Shown piece after piece: positions 35,708-44,591 of a stretch of 64,000 nt of DNA. The DNA lies in NCBI GenBank assembly GCA_947649495.1, contig CANSRU010000008.1, positions 1 through 64,000 on the forward strand, read 5' to 3'. The translations under genes were made by a program, and so were the position numbers. Below the pieces are notes generated by a model. It saw nothing but the letters and a program-made list of their open reading frames with translations. It searched no databases and was not told where the DNA came from. Each line of letters opens with the position of its first letter. Position 1 is the first letter of the stretch. This DNA comes from an uncultured Porphyromonadaceae bacterium. Its GTDB lineage: Bacteria > Bacteroidota > Bacteroidia > Bacteroidales > Muribaculaceae.

Positions 35708-36481
35708 ATGGCTACAGAACGACCACTGATACTCGTAAGCAACGACGACGGTATAGACGCACCTGGACTGCGTTACCTGATAGACAGCGTGAAAGAATTA
35801 GGCGATGTGATTGCCGTGGCTCCCGATGCTCCGCGCTCAGGACAGGCATCGGCCATCACTGTCGATTCGATGCTCCGTATCACTCAACACGACGATTTCG
35901 CCGGAGCGAAGATGTATTCGGTCAACGGCACTCCGGTCGACTGCGTTAAACTCGGACTGCACGCTGTGGTACCACGCCGGCCCGACCTGATGCTGTCGGG
36001 AATAAACCATGGCTCCAACTCAGGAAACTCCGTAATCTATTCCGGCACGATGGGAGCGGTGATGGAAGCATGCATGGTTGGGATACCATCCATCGGTTTT
36101 TCGCTGCTTCACCATTCGTGGGCTGCCGACTTCTCGCAATGTGGCACATTCGTGCGCGGGATTGCAGGCAAGGTATTGGCCAACGGACTTCCCCAAAGCG
36201 TCTGTCTCAACGTCAACATACCTGCAAAATGCACACCGAAAGGCATAAAAGTAGTCCGTGCATCGCGTGGACATTGGACTGAGGAATATGCACAGTATCA
36301 GGATCCCCACCGACGCACATTCTACCTCCTCACCGGCCGGTTCGTCGACGACGAACCCGACAACCCCGAAACCGATAATTACTGGCTCGACCGCCAATAC
36401 GTAAGCGTGGTGCCCGTGCTCCCCGACCAGACATTCGTCAGTGCCATTCCTGCCATCGCAGGTCTACTCACCTCAGAATAG
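35708..36481 (+). CDS. surE: 5'/3'-nucleotidase SurE
   Basis: A 257-residue phosphatase that removes phosphate from nucleoside monophosphates. The metal site V-S-N-D-D-G-I-D-A-P-G is near the N-terminus, followed by A-P-D-A-P-R-S-G-Q-A-S and V-N-G-T-P-V-D-C-V-K. S-G-I-N-H-G-S-N-S-G-N and Y-S-G-T-M-G-A-V-M-E complete the pocket. Start ATG 35708 lies just after the -7 element. Ends at a 15-bp terminator. Confidence 0.93.
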   Translation: MATERPLILVSNDDGIDAPGLRYLIDSVKELGDVIAVAPDAPRSGQASAITVDSMLRITQHDDFAGAKMYSVNGTPVDCVKLGLHAVVPRRPDLMLSGINHGSNSGNSVIYSGTMGAVMEACMVGIPSIGFSLLHHSWAADFSQCGTFVRGIAGKVLANGLPQSVCLNVNIPAKCTPKGIKVVRASRGHWTEEYAQYQDPHRRTFYLLTGRFVDDEPDNPETDNYWLDRQYVSVVPVLPDQTFVSAIPAIAGLLTSE

Positions 36482-36501
36482 CATCACTATTAAATACACT
36501 A

Positions 36502-36537
36502 CAAAGAGCGTGGAATAACATGATTCCACGCTCTTTG
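36502..36537. terminator. Terminator between surE and the convergent lipoprotein gene
   Basis: A perfect 15-bp stem CAAAGAGCGTGGAAT/ATTCCACGCTCTTTG with a 6-nt loop. Confidence 0.85.
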
Positions 36538-36564
36538 CTGTTTACAACCGTAATTTATATGGGA

Positions 36565-37392
36565 TTACCACACAAAGTTGTACTCTTGGGTATCTGTCCA
36601 CCCATCCTCCGAACTTGTATATGTCGATATCATTTTTGTGGGAAGTCCGTCAGTGCCAACAGTCCAATTGCAAGTTTGAACATCGGTGGAACCACCATCA
36701 TAGATTTCACATCGCTGTGGAAGCGACGCCGTGGCCTTTCCAAGCATACCGGCATAATAGATAAAAACAATACTTTCATCCATTTCGATTCCATACAAAT
36801 CAAACCACATCAAACCGCCTTTGTTAGCTATCGGAGACGAACCATAGGATATGATAGCAAAGCTATCCCCATCCAGACTCCCTGTCATCTTTGTGATATT
36901 TCCACCCGAATATTCGTAATTAAGAGCATCGCTACCTTCATCATTTGAAACTCTTATTTTTGATATTTGTTTATCTGCATTATAATCGAGCCGATATTCA
37001 TTCCAATAAGAGCCATCTTCATAAGTACATAATTCTTTTACATATCCGGCATAGCCATCCGAATTTAAGTATATGTAACATATATGATCATCACCATCCA
37101 TATTCTTGACATTCATAACCACATCGGCCTGATTGTCGGCACGCGATTGCGCATAATCGAATGTCACAACAGCATTGCCATCGGTAATCTTCGACACAAG
37201 GCCGTCGGCATTCGTGGTGATATTCATGCCGCCAACCGTTTTGGGAACGCCGCTGGTGAATACTGTAGAAGGATTGGCCGTTCCACCCCCTACCTCGGGT
37301 CCGTTACCGCCATCATCGTCGCTGCAAGCCACAAAACTCACACTACTTGCAATGCCGATAGCCGACATTGCCAAACACTTTAATAAATCCAT
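36565..37392 (-). CDS. DUF4595-like lipoprotein
   Basis: A 275-residue lipoprotein with lipobox F-V-A-C and Cys23, followed by an acidic Asp/Gly linker. The body is a run of short beta-strand repeats such as R-L-D-Y-N-A-D-K-Q-I-S-K-I-R and L-N-Y-E-Y-S-G-G-N-I-T-K-M, with the Y-x-Y/N-I-T-K pattern of DUF4595 and related YD-repeat-like surface lipoproteins. Function unknown; likely exposed at the cell surface. It has A/T-richer sequence than its neighbours. Confidence 0.7.
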   Translation of the reverse strand: MDLLKCLAMSAIGIASSVSFVACSDDDGGNGPEVGGGTANPSTVFTSGVPKTVGGMNITTNADGLVSKITDGNAVVTFDYAQSRADNQADVVMNVKNMDGDDHICYIYLNSDGYAGYVKELCTYEDGSYWNEYRLDYNADKQISKIRVSNDEGSDALNYEYSGGNITKMTGSLDGDSFAIISYGSSPIANKGGLMWFDLYGIEMDESIVFIYYAGMLGKATASLPQRCEIYDGGSTDVQTCNWTVGTDGLPTKMISTYTSSEDGWTDTQEYNFVW

Positions 37393-37560
37393 TGCTTATA
37401 AACATGGTTTGCGTCCGCCAGCCTCAAACGGACATTTCAGAAAACAAGGAGGCGCAAGACTGTCAACATATTCCGCCAATAGGTTCTGGACTACCTCTGC
37501 ACCGAAAAATGAACAACAGCTCACGCCCTTGGCCGTATATTCACACACAGGTGCGTATAT

Positions 37561-37662
37561 ATGCAAACCAAAGGGAGCGGTCCGCCATTATTCCCCGATG
37601 CAGTTGAATTGTCCAGATTCATTGACAAGGAACAAGCTAAACGCTTCCTGAAAAATATGTAA
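37561..37662 (+). CDS. Very short possible peptide gene or gene remnant
   Basis: ATG 37561 to TAA 37662 encodes 33 residues with a protein-like end, V-E-L-S-R-F-I-D-K-E-Q-A-K-R-F-L-K-N-M. The last half looks like a helix of a real protein. No promoter or family is recognised; it may be a remnant. Confidence 0.2.
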   Translation: MQTKGSGPPLFPDAVELSRFIDKEQAKRFLKNM

Positions 37663-37715
37663 GTCCCCTCCCCTCCGGGAATGGACACCGCGAAGTTAGC
37701 AATAAATTCAGATAT

Positions 37716-37752
37716 AACAATGGCGACCCGAGTTTGTCGAGCCGCCATTGTT
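37716..37752 (-). terminator. Terminator after fabF
   Basis: A 10-bp stem AACAATGGCG/CGCCATTGTT with a 17-nt loop, 24 bp after the fabF stop on the minus strand. Confidence 0.6.
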
Positions 37753-37776
37753 TATGCTGTGATATAATCTACGGGA

Positions 37777-39045
37777 TTATTCCTCGTATTTTTTCACTAT
37801 TACAGTTGCGTTGTGACCGCCGAAACCAAATGCATTGGAAAGAGCGGCGCGCACTGTGCGCTTCTGAGCCTTGTTGAAAGTGAAGTTGAGCGAATAGTCT
37901 ATATTCTCGTCTTCATCACCTTCTTCGTGGTTGATTGTCGGGGGAACTATGTCTTCCTCAACAGCCTTGATGCTGAACATTGCTTCCAAAGCACCGGTAG
38001 CGCCGAGAAGGTGGCCGGTCATAGACTTGGTTGAGCTTATGTTGAGCTTATGGGCAGCCTCACCGAACAATTCAACGATAGCTTTCACCTCCGATACGTC
38101 GCCAACAGGTGTCGAAGTACCATGAACGTTGATATAATCGATATCCTCGGGCTTCATGCCTGCGTCGTCGAGAGCCATCTGCATTGACAGCTTGGCACCG
38201 AGACCATCGGGATGAGTTGCTGTAAGGTGATAAGCGTCGGCCGACATACCACCGCCAACTACTTCGGCATAAATCTTTGCGCCGCGGGCCTTGGCATGCT
38301 CGAGCTCTTCAAGAACCAGCACAGCCGAACCCTCGCCCATCACAAATCCGTCGCGCGACTTGCTGAACGGACGCGATGCAGTTTCAGGACTGTCGTTGCG
38401 GGTGGAGAGAGCGTGCATCGAGTTGAAGCCGCCCACACCTGCGGGATAGATTGCAGCTTCGGCTCCGCCGGTAACAAAGGCATCAGCCTTACCGAGACGT
38501 ATGTAATTGAACGCATCGATTATAGCATTGTTGGAAGAAGCGCATGCCGATACCACACCATAGTTTGGTCCATGATAACCATATTCCATGGAAATATGAC
38601 CCGACGCTATGTCGGCAATCATCTTAGGAATAAAGAACGGATTGTACTTAGGTCCGTTTTCTTTATTCAAAGCGTAATATCCGGCTTCTTCTTCAAATGT
38701 GTGCAGACCGCCAATACCGGCAGCTACAATTACACCTACACGGTTACGGTTAAGATTTTCCGATTCCTCAAGGCCACTGTCCTTGACAGCTTCCTTGGCT
38801 GCAACAAGTGCATACTGGGCATAGAGGTCGAGCTGACGCAGTTTGCGACGGTCGGGGATATGCTCTGAAGCGTTGAAATTCTTAACCTCGCACGCAAATT
38901 GTGTTTTGAATTTCGAGGCGTCGAAATGAGTGATAGGGCCGGCGCCGCTCTTACCGGCTTTGGCAGCTTCCCATGTCGAAGCCACATCATTGCCGAGCGG
39001 AGTAATGGCTCCGAGACCAGTCACTACAACTCTTTTTAATTCCAT
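37777..39045 (-). CDS. fabF: 3-oxoacyl-[acyl-carrier-protein] synthase II
   Basis: A 422-residue condensing enzyme that elongates acyl-ACP with malonyl-ACP in fatty acid synthesis. The active-site Cys lies in V-S-A-C-A-S-S-N-N-A-I (about residue 168), the two His residues in N-V-H-G-T-S-T-P-V-G-D and in S-T-K-S-M-T-G-H-L-L-G-A-T-G-A-L. The end N-A-F-G-F-G-G-H-N-A-T is typical. It follows acpP by 75 bp in the usual acpP-fabF order. Confidence 0.96.
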   Translation of the reverse strand: MELKRVVVTGLGAITPLGNDVASTWEAAKAGKSGAGPITHFDASKFKTQFACEVKNFNASEHIPDRRKLRQLDLYAQYALVAAKEAVKDSGLEESENLNRNRVGVIVAAGIGGLHTFEEEAGYYALNKENGPKYNPFFIPKMIADIASGHISMEYGYHGPNYGVVSACASSNNAIIDAFNYIRLGKADAFVTGGAEAAIYPAGVGGFNSMHALSTRNDSPETASRPFSKSRDGFVMGEGSAVLVLEELEHAKARGAKIYAEVVGGGMSADAYHLTATHPDGLGAKLSMQMALDDAGMKPEDIDYINVHGTSTPVGDVSEVKAIVELFGEAAHKLNISSTKSMTGHLLGATGALEAMFSIKAVEEDIVPPTINHEEGDEDENIDYSLNFTFNKAQKRTVRAALSNAFGFGGHNATVIVKKYEE

Positions 39046-39120
39046 TCTTATATATTGAGTGATAACAAAAAGCGGGTTAAGCGAGGAGAGGTGCTTAAAT
39101 CCAAGAGGGAGAAGCTACTA

Positions 39121-39357
39121 TTATTTCTGTGCTTCTTCGATGAATGAAACGGCGTCGCCAACAGTGTTGATGCCTTCAGCCTTTTCATCGGGGATTGTGA
39201 TGCCGAATTCCTTTTCGAACTCCATGATGAGCTCTACGGTGTCAAGGCTATCAGCGCCGAGATCGGTGGTGAAAGATGCAGTTTCAGTAACTTCGTTTTC
39301 GTCTACACCAAGTTTGTCTACGATAATAGCTTTAACGCGTGATGCAATTTCTGACAT
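39121..39357 (-). CDS. acpP: Acyl carrier protein
   Basis: A 78-residue acidic protein that carries acyl chains on 4'-phosphopantetheine. The attachment site is the Ser of D-S-L in [11 protein letters not shown]. Size and acidity are typical. It is the first gene of the acpP-fabF unit, with a near-consensus promoter at 39397-39428. Confidence 0.97.
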   Translation of the reverse strand: MSEIASRVKAIIVDKLGVDENEVTETASFTTDLGADSLDTVELIMEFEKEFGITIPDEKAEGINTVGDAVSFIEEAQK

Positions 39358-39396
39358 AATTTTGATTTTTTAAATTAGAAAATTCATTTTGCGGTG

Positions 39397-39428
39397 CAAA
39401 GTAAGCAATTTTCATACACATTATCAAA
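39397..39428 (-). promoter_or_regulatory. Promoter of acpP-fabF
   Basis: Minus-strand TTTG (39428-39425), 20 bp, TTACTTTG (39404-39397), one mismatch to the -7 consensus; 40 bp before ATG 39357. Confidence 0.55.
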
Positions 39429-39632
39429 CTTTCGGGCAACAAAGTTACTGCCACACTTTGTTTTTTATCTAATTGACCTAAACGTAGTTCGGTAGCGATA
39501 CTGACTTTTCGGCAATCAAAATTTCAATAATAGCGGTTTTATTCCGAACTTTACATGCGTCTCACGCATTGTAAGTTGACAGACAGTATACTTAAAACAC
39601 GGAATTATCCATTTATCCATACAGTTAAAGAC

Positions 39633-40478
39633 ATGAAGACATCAGCTATTCTCACGGCCTTGGCCATAGGCGCCCTCTCGCTGCAAAGCTGCGGCGGCGA
39701 CCAGCATCAAAATTCCGGCACAGGCACTGACGGAAGTGAAGTGAAACAGTTTGTGCTCAACGAGGTTATAAAATCGTCGTCGGCAAGTTACAAGGTCGCA
39801 TCACCGGGATTCCCCGATGCCTATCTTACAATAAGGTCCTCAGTGCAATGGCCTGAGAAAATAGGTAACTACGACATAAAAGCTCTTCAAGACACCATAA
39901 TCAAGATTTCGTTTCCCAACTTCAAAGGCTCGGGCATAGACAATGCCATAACATCTTATGTCAAGGACTATGCCATATACGAACTTGGCGATGGCGTGAC
40001 ACCGGTCGATTCCGTACCTCAGGCCACAGCCGAGAACCCCGCCTACGAAGCCGGGCTGAAAGTTGACATGCTTGAGATAACCGAACAGACTGCCACGTAT
40101 GCAGTTTCGTACTACCAATATCTTGGCGGCGCACATCCCAATGGTGGGTCAACACCGTTCACATACATTCTCGATGAAGGGAAAGTGGCCGGACTCGACT
40201 GGCTGTTCAAACCGGGATATGAACAGGCTCTTACCCCCGTACTGAAAAACGCCGTGGCCGCTGCGGCCGGAGTTGAACCGGGTGAGTTACAGAACTACAT
40301 GCTCGCAAACTCGTTCCCCATCACCAACGATGTATGCATACTTGAGGGTGCCATAGTGTTCCACTACAATCCCTATATAATCCTGCCATACTCATTCGGC
40401 TCAATCGACGCCAACATATCGCCCTATCAGGTGCGCGACCTGCTCTCCCCTCAGGCCTCCAAGCTACTGCTCGAATAA
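39633..40478 (+). CDS. DUF3298/DUF4163 (RsiV-like) lipoprotein
   Basis: A 281-residue lipoprotein with lipobox L-Q-S-C and Cys20; start ATG 39633 gives a clean signal peptide and earlier in-frame starts do not. The C-terminal part has G-G-A-H-P-N-G-G-S-T-P-F-T-Y (about 168-181), the hallmark of the DUF3298 domain that in Bacillus RsiV binds lysozyme. An envelope-stress or lysozyme-binding role is possible but not shown. Stands alone, with its own terminator. Confidence 0.82.
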   Translation: MKTSAILTALAIGALSLQSCGGDQHQNSGTGTDGSEVKQFVLNEVIKSSSASYKVASPGFPDAYLTIRSSVQWPEKIGNYDIKALQDTIIKISFPNFKGSGIDNAITSYVKDYAIYELGDGVTPVDSVPQATAENPAYEAGLKVDMLEITEQTATYAVSYYQYLGGAHPNGGSTPFTYILDEGKVAGLDWLFKPGYEQALTPVLKNAVAAAAGVEPGELQNYMLANSFPITNDVCILEGAIVFHYNPYIILPYSFGSIDANISPYQVRDLLSPQASKLLLE

Positions 40479-40496
40479 AGTCACCCTCATACACAA

Positions 40497-40536
40497 CGGC
40501 ACCTGACATTTCTTAATTTATGTCAGGTGCCGTTTT
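40497..40536. terminator. Terminator between the DUF3298 gene and trpS
   Basis: A 13-bp perfect stem CGGCACCTGACAT/ATGTCAGGTGCCG with a 10-nt loop and TTTTAT tail; it lies between convergent genes. Confidence 0.88.
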
Positions 40537-40552
40537 ATATGATTGCCTTCAA

Positions 40553-41611
40553 TCAATAGAACTTCCGGATGCCCATCACCTCGCGGGCTTCCTTGAGGGT
40601 GGCAGCGGCACGCTCGCGGGCGCGTTCGGCACCCTGACGGAGCACTTTGCCTATATATGCATCGTCGTTGCGTATGTCAAGAATGCGCTGGCGTATGGGC
40701 AATGTGATTTTCAATATATCCTCGGCCAGCTGTTTTTTCAAGTCTCCGTAACGTATGGAGCAATCGGCATAAGCATCCTTGAACTGCTGTACAACCTCAG
40801 GGGCAGATGTCAGCTCCATAAGCGTGAACAGATTCTGGACCGGAAGGGATACGGGTGAATTCGGTTCCTTGGGACCTTCGTCGGTAGTGGCACGCATCAC
40901 CTTCTTGCGGAGCACCTTCTCCTCATCAATAAGATATATGCAGTTACCCTCGCTCTTACCCATCTTTCCTGAACCGTCGAGACCGGGCACTTTCACCGGC
41001 TGACCTCCGAAATCGAAATTCGTGGGTTCGGGGAACAAATCCACACCATAGAATGAATTGAAGCGGCGGGCGAAACGTCGGGTAAGCTCCAGATGCTGTT
41101 CCTGATCCTTGCCTACAGGTACCTTATGCGCTTTCTGAATCAGAATATCCACAGCCATCAACGTGGGATAAGTGAGCAATCCGGCATTGACACGCTTGTT
41201 GGTCTCCGACCCGATTATCTCATGCTCTATATCCTCGCTGTCGCTCTTTATGCCAAGTGCTTTGCGGGCTTTGTCCTTGAACGACGCAGTGCGCATAAGC
41301 TCTCCTATACCCACATGCATGTTAAGCAACAGGTACAGTTCGGAAACTTCGGGCACATCGCTCTGCACGAAGATGGTGGCCTTCTCGGGATCCACCCCTG
41401 CGGCAAGATATTCCGACACGATATTCTTCACATTAACGTGAAGTTCCTCGGGACTGGGATTGGTGGTGAGTGCATGGAGGTCGGCGATGAAGAACATACT
41501 GTCGTAATCGTCCTGCATGCGCACAAATTTGCTCAGTGCACCGAAATAATTACCCAAATGCAGATTGCCTGTGGCCCTTATGCCACTCAGCACTATTTCC
41601 TTTTCATTCAT
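40553..41611 (-). CDS. trpS: Tryptophanyl-tRNA synthetase
   Basis: A 352-residue class I synthetase that charges tRNA-Trp. The HIGH-like motif is G-N-L-H-L-G-N-Y (15-22), the KMSKS loop G-K-M-G-K-S-E-G-N (about 215-223). M-F-F-I-A-D-L-H-A-L-T and P-V-G-K-D-Q-E-Q-H are family motifs. It begins 25 bp after the outer-membrane protein gene and is probably co-transcribed with it. Confidence 0.96.
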   Translation of the reverse strand: MNEKEIVLSGIRATGNLHLGNYFGALSKFVRMQDDYDSMFFIADLHALTTNPSPEELHVNVKNIVSEYLAAGVDPEKATIFVQSDVPEVSELYLLLNMHVGIGELMRTASFKDKARKALGIKSDSEDIEHEIIGSETNKRVNAGLLTYPTLMAVDILIQKAHKVPVGKDQEQHLELTRRFARRFNSFYGVDLFPEPTNFDFGGQPVKVPGLDGSGKMGKSEGNCIYLIDEEKVLRKKVMRATTDEGPKEPNSPVSLPVQNLFTLMELTSAPEVVQQFKDAYADCSIRYGDLKKQLAEDILKITLPIRQRILDIRNDDAYIGKVLRQGAERARERAAATLKEAREVMGIRKFY

Positions 41612-41636
41612 AATTTATATGTAATTCTTTATTTTT

Positions 41637-42398
41637 CTAAAAACGATATCCTACAAGACCGTGAAATGTATAGTTATGTATCGAAGGATTGACTATACCA
41701 TTTTTGCGCGCGGCATTTTTGAAACCGATCTGGAATTTAGCGCCCACCGACAGATGCTTGCCGAAATGCAGGCCGGTGGCAAGATGCAGACCGATATCTC
41801 CGCGGTTGAAACTATTTACAAATGTGTTCCGCGAGTGAAAGTACGGCGTCTTGATATATTGTATCTGAGGCACAAGCTCGTCCATACCATTTATCTCGGC
41901 ACGGTATATGCGCTGCTTCTGCGTCCCGCCCACTCCATAAGCGTAGTACAGACCTCCATCCACCACCCAACGCACACTGTGTGCTACGTTGAAGCTGAAT
42001 CGCGCAAACACAGGGAATGTGGCATAATAGTAGCGATTGTCGATAAAGAGCGCGCTCATACTCAACTTATCGGCACTCACCACCGACAAATCCATATTAT
42101 AGTTGTTGATTGAGAAGTCAAGTCCGGTTCCCAATCCGAGAAAGTCGCTGAGACCGAAAACACATTGTGCCCCGAGCGAACCTGAAAATCCGGAATTGAC
42201 ATTCAGATTCTGAATCTGAGGAAAGCAATCGCCATAGTTCTGGGTGACAGAACTCATGCCTGCCGACGCGTGAACCTCAACATCTATAAACTTCTTTGCA
42301 GGAGCATAGCTGATGAATCCCTGGGCACCGGCTCGCAAAAAGAATGCAGCGCAGCACAGAACGGTCAACACAATTGCTGAGAATCTCTTTTGGTTCAT
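41637..42398 (-). CDS. Outer-membrane beta-barrel protein (PorT/OMP_b-brl family-like)
   Basis: A 253-residue protein starting at ATG 42398, with a signal peptide ending G-A-Q-G. The mature chain has alternating strands (F-L-G-L-G-T-G-L-D-F-S-I, W-V-V-D-G-G-L-Y-Y-A-Y-G, G-L-H-L-A-T-G-L-H-F) and ends H-G-L-V-G-Y-R-F, the terminal Phe signature for outer-membrane insertion. Similar barrels include PorT, but general sequence resemblance does not prove that role. A -7 element TAAATTTG (42445-42438, minus) lies upstream. Confidence 0.75.
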   Translation of the reverse strand: MNQKRFSAIVLTVLCCAAFFLRAGAQGFISYAPAKKFIDVEVHASAGMSSVTQNYGDCFPQIQNLNVNSGFSGSLGAQCVFGLSDFLGLGTGLDFSINNYNMDLSVVSADKLSMSALFIDNRYYYATFPVFARFSFNVAHSVRWVVDGGLYYAYGVGGTQKQRIYRAEINGMDELVPQIQYIKTPYFHSRNTFVNSFNRGDIGLHLATGLHFGKHLSVGAKFQIGFKNAARKNGIVNPSIHNYTFHGLVGYRF

Positions 42399-42463
42399 AT
42401 CTACAACAGGAGGCCTCATAATGCCAATCCATGTCCGCAAATTTACACAATTTTCCGAATATA

Positions 42464-42496
42464 TTTGGAACTTCACCATCCGATACCGTAACTTTG
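42464..42496 (+). promoter_or_regulatory. Promoter of the YitT-family gene
   Basis: TTTG (42464-42467), 21 bp, TAACTTTG (42489-42496), 19 bp before ATG 42516. Confidence 0.65.
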
Positions 42497-42515
42497 CCGT
42501 TAAACAAACTTGAAA

Positions 42516-43475
42516 ATGCAAATTTCACGTAAACAACTATGGATGTCGTCGCGCGACTACATCTTCATCTCGTTAGGCATTCTGCTTTACGCGTTCGGCT
42601 TCTCAGCATTTATTTTTCAGGAAAAGGTGGTGATTGGCGGCGTGGCAGGTCTGGGAACAATAATCTTCCTCGTTTCCGAGCAGTGGTTGGGTTATGGCAT
42701 CCCTGTAGCGATATCGCAATATGTGCTCAATCTCATCCTGCTTGCATTTGCCTATAAGGTTGTCGGCAAGCAATTTGTCTGGCGCACCATCTATGGAGCC
42801 ACACTTATTTCACTTTTCATCGGCGTGCTCACTCCGCTGTTTGACGGTCCACTCGTCGACGGCCAGCCGTTTATGAACGTGATTATAGGCTCGTTGATGT
42901 GTGGCGTGGGGCTCGGCATATCGTTCACACACAACGGCAGCACCGGTGGAACCGATATAGTGGCCGCAATGGTGTCGAAACGCTCGAATGTGAGCATCGG
43001 CCGAACGATGCTCTACGTGGACATGTGCATAATATCATCTTCATATCTCATTGTCCATCAGGTCGACACTGTTGTTTACGGGTTTATTGTCCTCGTCATT
43101 GTATCGATGATGGCAGATATGGTGATAAACACCAACCGTCAGGCTGTGCAGTTCACCATATTCTCTCCACACTGGGAGGAGATTGCCACAGCAATAAACA
43201 ATGAGGCCAACCGCGGTTGCACCGTTATCAACGGAACAGGATGGTATTCCAAACATGAGGTAAAAATACTGCTTGTGATGTGCCGCAAAATTGAATCGGT
43301 AACCATATTCCGCATAATCAAAAGCATAGACGAAAATGCCTTCATCACACAGGCCAATGTAAACGGCGTGTACGGAAAGGGATTCGATGCCATGAAGCTC
43401 AAGGTATCGCCACGGCATTCCTCCGACGACAAAAACCAACAATTCACCAGCACCCATATTCCGCCAAAGGCATAA
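42516..43475 (+). CDS. YitT-family membrane protein (DUF161 + DUF2179)
   Basis: A 319-residue protein with five to six helices in the first 200 residues (Y-I-F-I-S-L-G-I-L-L-Y-A, G-G-V-A-G-L-G-T-I-I) and a cytoplasmic DUF2179 domain at about 215-300 (T-V-I-N-G-T-G-W-Y-S-K ... V-N-G-V-Y-G-K-G-F). The G-S-T-G-G-T-D-I-V motif at about residue 147 is the family signature. Transport function is presumed but the substrate is unknown. Start ATG 42516; an upstream TTG at 42510 is unlikely. The stop overlaps the next start by one base. Confidence 0.87.
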   Translation: MQISRKQLWMSSRDYIFISLGILLYAFGFSAFIFQEKVVIGGVAGLGTIIFLVSEQWLGYGIPVAISQYVLNLILLAFAYKVVGKQFVWRTIYGATLISLFIGVLTPLFDGPLVDGQPFMNVIIGSLMCGVGLGISFTHNGSTGGTDIVAAMVSKRSNVSIGRTMLYVDMCIISSSYLIVHQVDTVVYGFIVLVIVSMMADMVINTNRQAVQFTIFSPHWEEIATAINNEANRGCTVINGTGWYSKHEVKILLVMCRKIESVTIFRIIKSIDENAFITQANVNGVYGKGFDAMKLKVSPRHSSDDKNQQFTSTHIPPKA

Positions 43476-43834
43476 TGGCCGACAACTATCTGGAAAAGAA
43501 AATGGACGACTACAGGCGAGGGGCTGTGCAATCCCATCGCCCGAGGCGTTCAAGTCCCGACAAAACGGCAAAAAGCATATACGTAATCAACGGATGCAGT
43601 CCGGAAAGCGAGAAAGAGATTGTGTCATTACGCAAAGCCGGACACAGAGTGGCATTCTCAAGCATCGACCTCAAGGCCGGGCGCAAACTGGCGCAAGAAA
43701 CAGGCTCGCAACACCATTACATAGACGCCCGCGATTCCATAAAACTGCAACAATCTCTTGACTATGTGGCAGAGAAATGGGGAAAAATCGATGAGATAAA
43801 AGATCCGTCGGGCTACCTGCACCCCAACACCTGA
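43475..43834 (+). CDS. Small Rossmann-like protein, possibly a reduced SDR domain
   Basis: A 119-residue protein. A basic N-terminal stretch (1-33) is followed by I-Y-V-I-N-G-C-S-P-E-S-E-K-E-I and R-V-A-F-S-S-I-D, which looks like the first beta-alpha-beta of a short-chain dehydrogenase, then H-Y-I-D-A-R-D and W-G-K-I-D-E-I as at the end of SDR strand 4. The glycine-rich NAD loop is degraded and the catalytic Y-x-x-x-K part is absent. It is coupled to the YitT gene (TAATG) and converges with the ferredoxin gene 4 bp away. Function unknown. Confidence 0.55.
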   Translation: MADNYLEKKMDDYRRGAVQSHRPRRSSPDKTAKSIYVINGCSPESEKEIVSLRKAGHRVAFSSIDLKAGRKLAQETGSQHHYIDARDSIKLQQSLDYVAEKWGKIDEIKDPSGYLHPNT

Positions 43835-43838
43835 GACA

Positions 43839-44591
43839 TCAAGCCTTATTCCACCATCTGCCTTTATCACGTGTACGTTTCCCATAAGCCACAGCATGAT
43901 GCGGACACGAATGGTAACAAGCCAGACACAAAGCACAATGATTGTTCCACATTGGACGGCGCGAACTCATTTTTATATTTCCCATAGGGCAATTGGCAGC
44001 GCATCGGCCACATCCCATACACGATGAAAGCGCGTGAAACGGCTTTGGTGACATCATAAACCGTACAAACAACGGATATATCACCTTGCTCTTAATCCAT
44101 GCCATGCTCCCCTTCACCACATCGTCTACATTTGAGCAGCACTTTATGGCATGCGCCACCCGCTCCACTCTACATGGCATGGCCGACAGTTTTTCCCTGA
44201 CCACGGCCGCCGTATCCACATCAAAACCGGGCAAGAGTACATAAGTGTTAGGCATAGCCACAGAATGGGCGCTCACTCCACGCCAACCCCGGCGCGCAAG
44301 AGCCCGGCGCCACATTACGTAAGCCAGCCCCACATCATCACCACACGTACACACCATAAAATGTGGCACGCCGCCACCGGCGGTGATTTTCACCTTATCT
44401 ATAAAATCAAGCACAACAGGCGGCACACCCCACGAATATATCGGGAATACCCATACAACACGCGCTGACTCCCCGGCATTTACCTCCGGATGCGTGTAAT
44501 GATTAATCATAACAATATCTTCTCCGAGGCGCGATGCAAGATTACGCGCCACAGCGAGACTATTGCCAGTGCCGGTAAAGCAGAATATCAT
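43839..44591 (-). CDS. EFR1-family ferrodoxin (flavodoxin-like plus 2[4Fe-4S])
   Basis: A 250-residue cytoplasmic redox protein. The N-terminal flavodoxin-like domain starts F-C-F-T-G-T-G-N-S-L-A (3-13), the FMN phosphate loop. Residues about 190-232 hold two [4Fe-4S] motifs, C-M-G-C-G-R-C-A-A-N-C-P and C-A-L-C-L-A-C-Y-H-S-C-P. It probably shuttles electrons between FMN and Fe-S partners; the partner is unknown. It is the last gene of the tricorn-Smr-EFR1 operon, with a 4-bp overlap with the Smr gene. Confidence 0.88.
   Translation of the reverse strand: MIFCFTGTGNSLAVARNLASRLGEDIVMINHYTHPEVNAGESARVVWVFPIYSWGVPPVVLDFIDKVKITAGGGVPHFMVCTCGDDVGLAYVMWRRALARRGWRGVSAHSVAMPNTYVLLPGFDVDTAAVVREKLSAMPCRVERVAHAIKCCSNVDDVVKGSMAWIKSKVIYPLFVRFMMSPKPFHALSSCMGCGRCAANCPMGNIKMSSRRPMWNNHCALCLACYHSCPHHAVAYGKRTRDKGRWWNKA

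Larger units (their letters stand above)
37393..37776. other. Intergenic spacer between the DUF4595-like gene and fabF
   Basis: 384 bp without a convincing gene. It holds one short frame (37561-37662, plus) and a terminator hairpin (37716-37752). I see no consensus promoter for the lipoprotein gene here. Confidence 0.6.
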
